From: JAWPMV01 sp038527215
GTDB taxonomy: Bacteria > Bacteroidota > Bacteroidia > J057
DNA: 11,160 bases
Direction: 5' to 3'
Assembly (NCBI GenBank): GCA_038527215.1
Contig: JBCBGC010000184.1
Span: 1-11,160, forward strand
Positions 8,601-11,160 of the stretch are shown one piece after another. A program made the position numbers and the translations under genes. Numbering within the stretch: the stretch's first letter is position 1; each line of letters begins with the position of its first letter. The notes below the pieces were generated by a model. That model searched no databases. It was given only the letters and a program-made list of their open reading frames with translations, and was not told where the DNA came from.

Positions 8601-8864
8601 GCCTGGGCGTACGTGGCTGATTTATCCATCATTCCGAATCCTACCACAGGTCTGGCTCGGATTGAACTAAACCTGACTGAAGTGGCTGAGCTGGATATGA
8701 CAGTATTCTCTATGCGCGGAGAGCTAGTGGGACACTTCCCACAAGGCAGAAGCACGCAATTGAAGGAAGAACTGGACTTATCTGCCTGGGCAAATGGCGT
8801 GTATTTTGTCCGCTTCTCCATCAATAACCAGGTCATCTCGAAACGAATCCTGCTGCAGCGATAG
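5691..8864 (+). CDS. Modular repeat-containing surface protein with FN3, SprB-type repeats and T9SS sorting domain
   Basis: A 1057-residue protein with a signal peptide (1-25, ending ALAQ) and no enzymatic motif. Order: domain copy 1 (26-224), FN3-like (225-314), copy 2 (319-518), FN3-like (520-609), copy 3 (614-812), two SprB-type repeats (about 813-895 and 896-964), and a T9SS type A sorting domain (about 978-1057, IIPNPTTG to KRILLQR). The ~200-residue domain is beta-rich. Each copy carries STRGPFQR, SSTVFSRFVQ (Tyr for Phe in copy 3), ASSNVMIG-type, NGWMPFA, VDWDCSQV and ERANIQ landmarks. Copies 2 and 3 are about 80% identical by eye; copy 1 is more distant. The SprB-type units show the usual AGDYMVTITDGDGC and SGTYEVVVTDVNGC pattern seen in Flavobacterium adhesins. 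An adhesin or surface-fibre role is inferred. It sits between two secreted polysaccharide-degrading enzymes but has its own terminator. Confidence 0.92.
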   Translation: MKPLRLISLLIVGVLWLSGDLALAQTTATIGTGSSSSSTRGPFQRADTNSSTVFSRFVQIYTAAEMAAAQIPSGASITQFNWELASSNVIIGSGSATLKIYVRNSNATAAVSDTWVNHIAGSTLAYDDSFNVTNNFPGANGWMPFALSTPITYTGGALEIAVDWDCSQVSTPAFNGNGAIKFRWASTAPEDLVVKKTSSSAPSTNITDVKNERANIQIVYSAPSCAAPANLASTVTTTTADVSWDMSTGATAYLWKVVASGAGSGGTAIAGGSTAMTMATATGLMPLTAYDLYVATDCGTDTSAYAGPHAFLTAGSAQDTATIGMGSSSSSTRGPFQRSDTASSTVFSRFVQVYTAAELAAAGITNGASITQVSWELASSNVMIGSGNATMKVYIKNSSATAAMADTWVNQINGATLVSDNMFNTSNNFPGQNGWMPFAFSTPYVYTGGALEIAVDWDCSQVTTPAFSGDGSLKWRWESTAPDFLVVKKTASSSPSSNITDLKDERANIQFVYTAPAPACTAPSGLSAANLTATSADLSWSNTGATAYLWKVVATGAGSGGAAVEGGATADTFATASSLMGGTTYDLFVASDCGTDTSAYAGPYTFSTTMMVMDSTVTIGTNSSSSSTRGPFQRSDTASSTVYSRFVQVYTATELAAVGITDGASINQVAWELASSNVMIGTGDATMKVYIRNSTATAAAADDWSNLIAGSSLVSDNAFNTTNNFPGQNGWMPFAFNAPFVYTGGAIEVAVDWDCSQVSTPAFSGDGSLKWRWSSTAPDSLVVKKTSSSGPSSNISDLKDERANIQFTFTPPVCNPSTAIMSAITNVSCKGESDGAIDLTVTAGVPSYSFSWNNAAGDTTEDISGLAAGDYMVTITDGDGCDFTSTITITEPDSLILSVSTTADSAGTGIGAASASATGGTAPYSYTWDGTAGPADTTGLASGTYEVVVTDVNGCTDTLSVTVDDVVSIDAWAYVADLSIIPNPTTGLARIELNLTEVAELDMTVFSMRGELVGHFPQGRSTQLKEELDLSAWANGVYFVRFSINNQVISKRILLQR
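5766..6362 (+). repeat. Tandem domain repeat, copy 1
   Basis: This is the first of three in-frame coding repeats. The start-to-start distance to copy 2, measured at the shared Ile-Gly of the TIG motif, is 879 bp, including the FN3-like spacer. It is the most diverged copy, reading TNNFPGANGWMPFALSTP where copies 2 and 3 have FPGQNGWMPFAF. Confidence 0.88.
6645..7244 (+). repeat. Tandem domain repeat, copy 2
   Basis: The second copy of the ~200-residue domain. The distance to copy 3 is 888 bp, again including an FN3-like spacer with near-identical motifs to the first (TGATAYLWKVVA, CGTDTSAYAGP). The domain plus FN3 block therefore appears to have duplicated as a unit. Confidence 0.88.
7530..8126 (+). 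repeat. Tandem domain repeat, copy 3
   Basis: The third copy, about 80% identical in protein to copy 2 by eye count. It is not followed by an FN3-like unit but passes directly into the SprB-type repeats at Cys814. Stretches of near-identical DNA remain, for example around 7869-7893 compared with 6980-7008. Confidence 0.88.
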
Positions 8865-8877
8865 TTCTGCTAGCCCG

Positions 8878-8895
8878 GTCGTATCTTGGTACGAC
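8878..8895 (+). other. Small perfect hairpin
   Basis: GTCGTA (8878-8883) and TACGAC (8890-8895) flank a 6-nt loop, 13 bp after the stop codon of the surface protein gene. It lies just before the main terminator and may protect or help form the mRNA 3' end. Confidence 0.4.
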
Positions 8896-8911
8896 TAACA
8901 TATGAATCAGA

Positions 8912-8943
8912 GTGGGTACACGGAAAAAGTGTACCCACCTTTT
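8912..8943 (+). terminator. Intrinsic terminator of the surface protein gene
   Basis: A perfect 10-bp stem, GTGGGTACAC (8912-8921) and GTGTACCCAC (8929-8938), encloses the loop GGAAAAA and is followed by a short T-rich tail from 8940. It separates the surface protein gene from the lyase gene. It also shows that a GTG at 8912, in frame with the lyase, is not a start codon. Confidence 0.85.
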
Positions 8944-9013
8944 CTCCTCGCCCCCTTACTTACCGATCCTATTTTTTGAAACGACCGTTCTCTTTACCGA
9001 TTTCTCAAGCTTC

Positions 9014-10714
9014 ATGAAACATATCTCATTCGTTTTTCTCAACCTCCTGCTGGTAAGTTTCCTGGCCCAAACGAGCCTTGCAACGACCTACAGGGTAAAT
9101 TCGCAGGCGAGTTTTGATGCTGCTCAATCGAGCGCAAGCCTCAATGATTCCATCATCTGGGAGTTGGGGATTTATCCCAATATCTTCATGAACATCACCA
9201 AGGATAATCTCTTCATAGCGGCGGATACCCTGGGCGGTGTGTTATTTAACGGATCTTCCCGAGTCAATATCTCCAGTGATTCCATCACCTTGCAAGGCTT
9301 CCAGTGGGTGGGGGGCAACATTGGCACCCAGGACGTGATCAATACTACGGGCAGCTATGGGCATTTTCACCAACTAAATATCCGGGCCTATCGCTCCTAC
9401 AAATACCTGCGCATCCGGGAGTCAAGCCAGTATTGCCGGGTGACTTATTGCAATTTTGAGAACCGTATCAACCTATCGGATCAAAATATTCTTTCGGTCC
9501 TGGTAGATGCCAATCAGCCCGGTTACCACAAAATCCAGTGGTGTTCCTTCAAAAATTTTGATGGGACAGGCAATGACATGGGCATAGAGCCCATCCGGAT
9601 CGGATTGAGTACCCAGGCCAATCGCATCAGTCGCACCCTGGTAGAGTACTGCTATTTCACCAACTGCGACGGAGATGGGGAATTGATTTCCAGCAAGGCT
9701 ACCCAGAATGTCTATCGATACAACACCTTTGAGGATAACTTACTGGCGGAACTGGTCCTCCGGCATGGCTCAGAGGCCATTGTGTACAGCAATTTTTTCC
9801 TAAATAATAAAGGCGGGGTCCGCGTACGCGAAGGACAGAACCACTATATCTACAACAATTATTTTTACAAAATAGATGACCGCCCGCTCTTCCTGCAAAA
9901 CGAGGATTCTGATCCGCTGGACAGCATTGTGGTAGCTTTTAACACCGTAATCGACAGTGATGATATCCGATTGGGCGGCCCTGGGGATGACCCGCCAACC
10001 AAAGTTTGGTTTTTCAATAACCTGCTTACCGATCCACAGGATGGCCTTTTCGAAGAACCTACCAAGGATGAAAACTGGGTCGGCAATATCGCTTTTGGTT
10101 TCCTGGGCATCGACATGCCCACCAGTGGCATTACGGTCGCTGACCCTAAACTGGTGCAGAATAGCGCAGGATTTTTTGAACTGGATAGTCAAAGCCCGGC
10201 CATTGACGCTGCCATTGCAGGTTATCCTTCCCTCCCGCAGTTTTCCGGCATGGACAGCATTGACGTGGACATGAGCCTAGATATCATGGGCCAGCCACGC
10301 CCGCAAACCATCACGGACAAGGACGTAGGCTGTAGCGAGTATCCGCATTCGGTTCTCCTGCAACCACTCGCCACCGAAGAAAATACCGGCCCCAGCTATA
10401 ATTCTTCTGTGGCCATCGGGATAGAAAAAGCGTTATTCGTGGATGACCTCTTTCATGTCTTCCCCAATCCTACGCGGGGCGAGATCAGTCTTTCGGTCAA
10501 TCTGGCAAAAACCAGTCAGCTTAAACTGGATATTTTCGACCTGCAGGGACGCCGCCTGGCCACATTTTCTCAGGCTCAATTAGCGGCAGGAGATCATACG
10601 CTGGTCGAAAATATCAGTAATCTACCCGCGGGGGTTTATACGCTGAAGATGCAGGTGCTGAATCTGCAAGGGGAGCTGCAGCAAGTGCAGGTGGAGCGTT
10701 TGGTGAAGCGGTAG
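9014..10714 (+). CDS. Secreted PL6-family polysaccharide lyase (alginate lyase / chondroitinase B family) with T9SS sorting domain
   Basis: A 566-residue enzyme of the right-handed beta-helix PL6 family, which splits uronic-acid polymers (alginate or dermatan sulfate) by beta-elimination. A signal peptide (1-23, ending SLA) precedes YRVNSQASFDAA, a typical PL6 start. The family core is clear: IEPIRIG (191-197), VEYCYFTNCDGDGELISSKA (210-229), RYNTF (235-239), LVLRHG (247-252) and GGVRV (267-271). By comparison with chondroitinase B and AlyGC, Lys228 is the catalytic base and Arg250 the acid. Asp221 and Glu223 match the acidic pair that binds calcium in chondroitinase B. The tail (about 480-566, FHVFPNPTRGE to VERLVKR) is a T9SS type A sorting domain. 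The frame is open back to a GTG at 8912, but that lies inside a terminator; ATG 9014 gives the signal peptide. Alginate is the likelier substrate from the family's spread in marine Bacteroidota; this is inference. Confidence 0.93.
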   Translation: MKHISFVFLNLLLVSFLAQTSLATTYRVNSQASFDAAQSSASLNDSIIWELGIYPNIFMNITKDNLFIAADTLGGVLFNGSSRVNISSDSITLQGFQWVGGNIGTQDVINTTGSYGHFHQLNIRAYRSYKYLRIRESSQYCRVTYCNFENRINLSDQNILSVLVDANQPGYHKIQWCSFKNFDGTGNDMGIEPIRIGLSTQANRISRTLVEYCYFTNCDGDGELISSKATQNVYRYNTFEDNLLAELVLRHGSEAIVYSNFFLNNKGGVRVREGQNHYIYNNYFYKIDDRPLFLQNEDSDPLDSIVVAFNTVIDSDDIRLGGPGDDPPTKVWFFNNLLTDPQDGLFEEPTKDENWVGNIAFGFLGIDMPTSGITVADPKLVQNSAGFFELDSQSPAIDAAIAGYPSLPQFSGMDSIDVDMSLDIMGQPRPQTITDKDVGCSEYPHSVLLQPLATEENTGPSYNSSVAIGIEKALFVDDLFHVFPNPTRGEISLSVNLAKTSQLKLDIFDLQGRRLATFSQAQLAAGDHTLVENISNLPAGVYTLKMQVLNLQGELQQVQVERLVKR

Positions 10715-10740
10715 AGAAAGCGGGATATGATACAGGAAAT

Positions 10741-10779
10741 ATGAGTCATCCCGAATTTTGGGATGGCTCATTTCTTTTT
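10741..10779 (+). terminator. Intrinsic terminator of the PL6 gene
   Basis: A 12-bp stem, ATGAGTCATCCC (10741-10752) and GGGATGGCTCAT (10760-10771), has one G-U pair, the loop GAATTTT, and a T-rich tail (TTTCTTTTT, 10771-10779). It begins 26 bp after the stop codon. Confidence 0.88.
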
Positions 10780-10795
10780 AGGCATTTTTTGAGAC

Positions 10796-10827
10796 GGATA
10801 GGAAAAATCCATTTTTCTTCCCTATCC
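10796..10827. other. Quasi-palindrome between the lyase terminator and the repeats
   Basis: GGATAGG (10796-10802) pairs with CCTATCC (10821-10827). The stem can continue as AAAAA (10803-10807) with TTTTT (10812-10816) across a 4-nt bulge. On the minus strand it is followed by GTCTCAAAAAA rather than a T-run, so it is not a clear terminator in either direction. Confidence 0.5.
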
Positions 10828-10830
10828 TTG

Positions 10831-10937
10831 ACACTCCAGAAGCTCCTCTGACTACAAGAAGGTGAGCGGTCTTGGTCAAGGACCCCGACATCTATATCGT
10901 CGGAGGTCTCTGCGATCCTTATGTAATCATGGAGACC
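10831..10937. repeat. Structured 107-bp repeat, copy A
   Basis: The first of two copies exactly 220 bp apart. Three potential stems are visible: GCTC(CTCT)/GAGC around 10842-10867; GACC-CCGAC (10881-10889) with GTCGG-A-GGTC (10899-10908, one bulged A); and GGTCTC (10905-10910) with GAGACC (10932-10937) enclosing a 21-nt core. GGTC at 10905-10908 is shared by the last two stems, so they exclude each other. The element is non-coding as far as I can see. The family is not recognised. Confidence 0.8.
10911..10931 (+). repeat. Repeat core in copy A, forward orientation
   Basis: A 21-bp core beginning TGCGATCCTT and ending AATCATG. It is the exact reverse complement of 11131-11151 (21 of 21) while occupying the same offset in its repeat. 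Confidence 0.85.
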
Positions 10938-10972
10938 CCGGATAAGTCATTTTCCCTACCGGTCAAATGCCT

Positions 10973-11061
10973 TTCCGGGGTGACATATTGGTGGGTAGTT
11001 GAGTCTCCCCAACGCCTTTTGATGATGTCATTTCTCCTTCCATATGCTTTTCACCCCGGAA
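10973..11061. repeat. Short inverted repeat in the spacer between copies A and B
   Basis: TTCCGGGGTG (10973-10982) is the reverse complement of CACCCCGGAA (11052-11061), the left edge of copy B. Its inner 8 bases also pair with ACCCCGGA at 10935-10942, just after copy A. It may be a relic of another copy in the opposite orientation. Otherwise the spacer (10938-11050) shows no gene. Confidence 0.5.
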
Positions 11062-11157
11062 GCTCCTCCGACTTTAAGGAGGTGAGCGGTCCGGCTCAAG
11101 GACTCCGACAGCTATATCCTCGGAAGTCTCCATGATTACATAAGGATCGCAGAGACT
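11051..11157. repeat. Structured 107-bp repeat, copy B
   Basis: The second copy. Positions 11051-11130 match 10831-10910 directly at 66 of 80 bases with no gaps. The equivalent stems are kept: GCTCCTCC/GGAG-GT-GAGC is better paired than in copy A. GACT-CCGA (11101-11108) pairs with TCGG-A-AGTC (11120-11128). GGAAGTCTC (11122-11130) pairs with GAGACTTCC (11152-11160), a perfect 9 bp. The window ends at that arm, so further copies may follow. Confidence 0.8.
11131..11151 (-). repeat. Repeat core in copy B, inverted
   Basis: The 21-bp core begins CATGATTACA and ends GATCGCA. It is the perfect reverse complement of the core in copy A, set between arms that remain in the direct orientation. Confidence 0.85.
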
Positions 11158-11160
11158 TCC

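Noticed and set aside
8970..8978. TATTTTTTG as the -7 box of the PL6 gene
   Set aside because: It needs three rather than two bases between TA and TTTG, and no TTTG or TTG lies at the right distance upstream.
8912..9013. N-terminal extension of the PL6 lyase from a GTG at 8912
   Set aside because: The GTG is the first base triplet of a perfect 10-bp terminator stem, and the 34 added residues would bury the signal peptide. ATG 9014 gives a normal leader.
3525..10714. Classical polysaccharide utilisation locus
   Set aside because: No SusC/SusD pair, hybrid two-component regulator or ECF sigma/anti-sigma pair is present; the enzymes use T9SS tails instead.
10872..11135. Rightward reading frame of 87 codons at the right end
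   Set aside because: It runs through both structured repeats and their cores, has no protein-like pattern and no promoter; the repeat explains the sequence better.
10831..11157. Integron attC sites or a CRISPR array
   Set aside because: No attC core sites (RYYYAAC / GTTRRRY) flank the elements, and there are only two long imperfect copies with no short regular repeats and spacers.

Overview
The window looks like chromosome of a free-living Bacteroidota, probably of the Saprospiria/Lewinella type (inference). Three secreted proteins end in type A sorting domains of the type IX secretion system (T9SS), one carries SprB-type repeats, starts lack clear Shine-Dalgarno sequences, and one good promoter candidate has the Bacteroidota form TTTG-N19-TAnnTTTG. 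Base composition looks close to balanced. No rRNA, tRNA, CRISPR array, transposase or phage gene was seen.

Left part (1-3349). A 3' fragment of an intradiol ring-cleavage dioxygenase-like gene reads rightward and ends at 405. It overlaps by 11 bp, tail to tail, a leftward gene for a TPR-containing membrane histidine kinase (395-2536). Upstream of the kinase, also leftward, are a small lipoprotein-like gene (2624-2989) and a small membrane protein gene (3007-3288). These two form a tight pair behind a likely promoter at 3319-3349.

Middle and right part (3289-10714). A divergent intergenic region with two small perfect hairpins leads into three rightward genes: a GH5-family glycoside hydrolase with a C-terminal beta-sandwich module (3525-5441), a 1057-residue modular surface protein (5691-8864), and a PL6-family polysaccharide lyase (9014-10714). 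The surface protein has three copies of a ~200-residue domain, two FN3-like spacers and two SprB-type repeats. Each of the three has a signal peptide and a T9SS type A C-terminal domain. Each is followed by a hairpin, the last two being clear intrinsic terminators, so they look like separate transcription units. Together they suggest export of beta-glucan/mannan and alginate-type polysaccharide degrading enzymes plus an adhesin-like protein to the cell surface or medium. No SusC/SusD pair is present, so this is not a classical polysaccharide utilisation locus.

Right end (10715-11160). There is no credible gene here. After the lyase terminator lie two copies of a ~107-bp structured repeat exactly 220 bp apart. 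The first 80 bp match directly at 66 of 80 positions. The following 21-bp core is a perfect reverse complement between the copies, in the same register, framed in each by short inverted arms whose bases co-vary. This in-place core inversion is the most unusual signal in the window.
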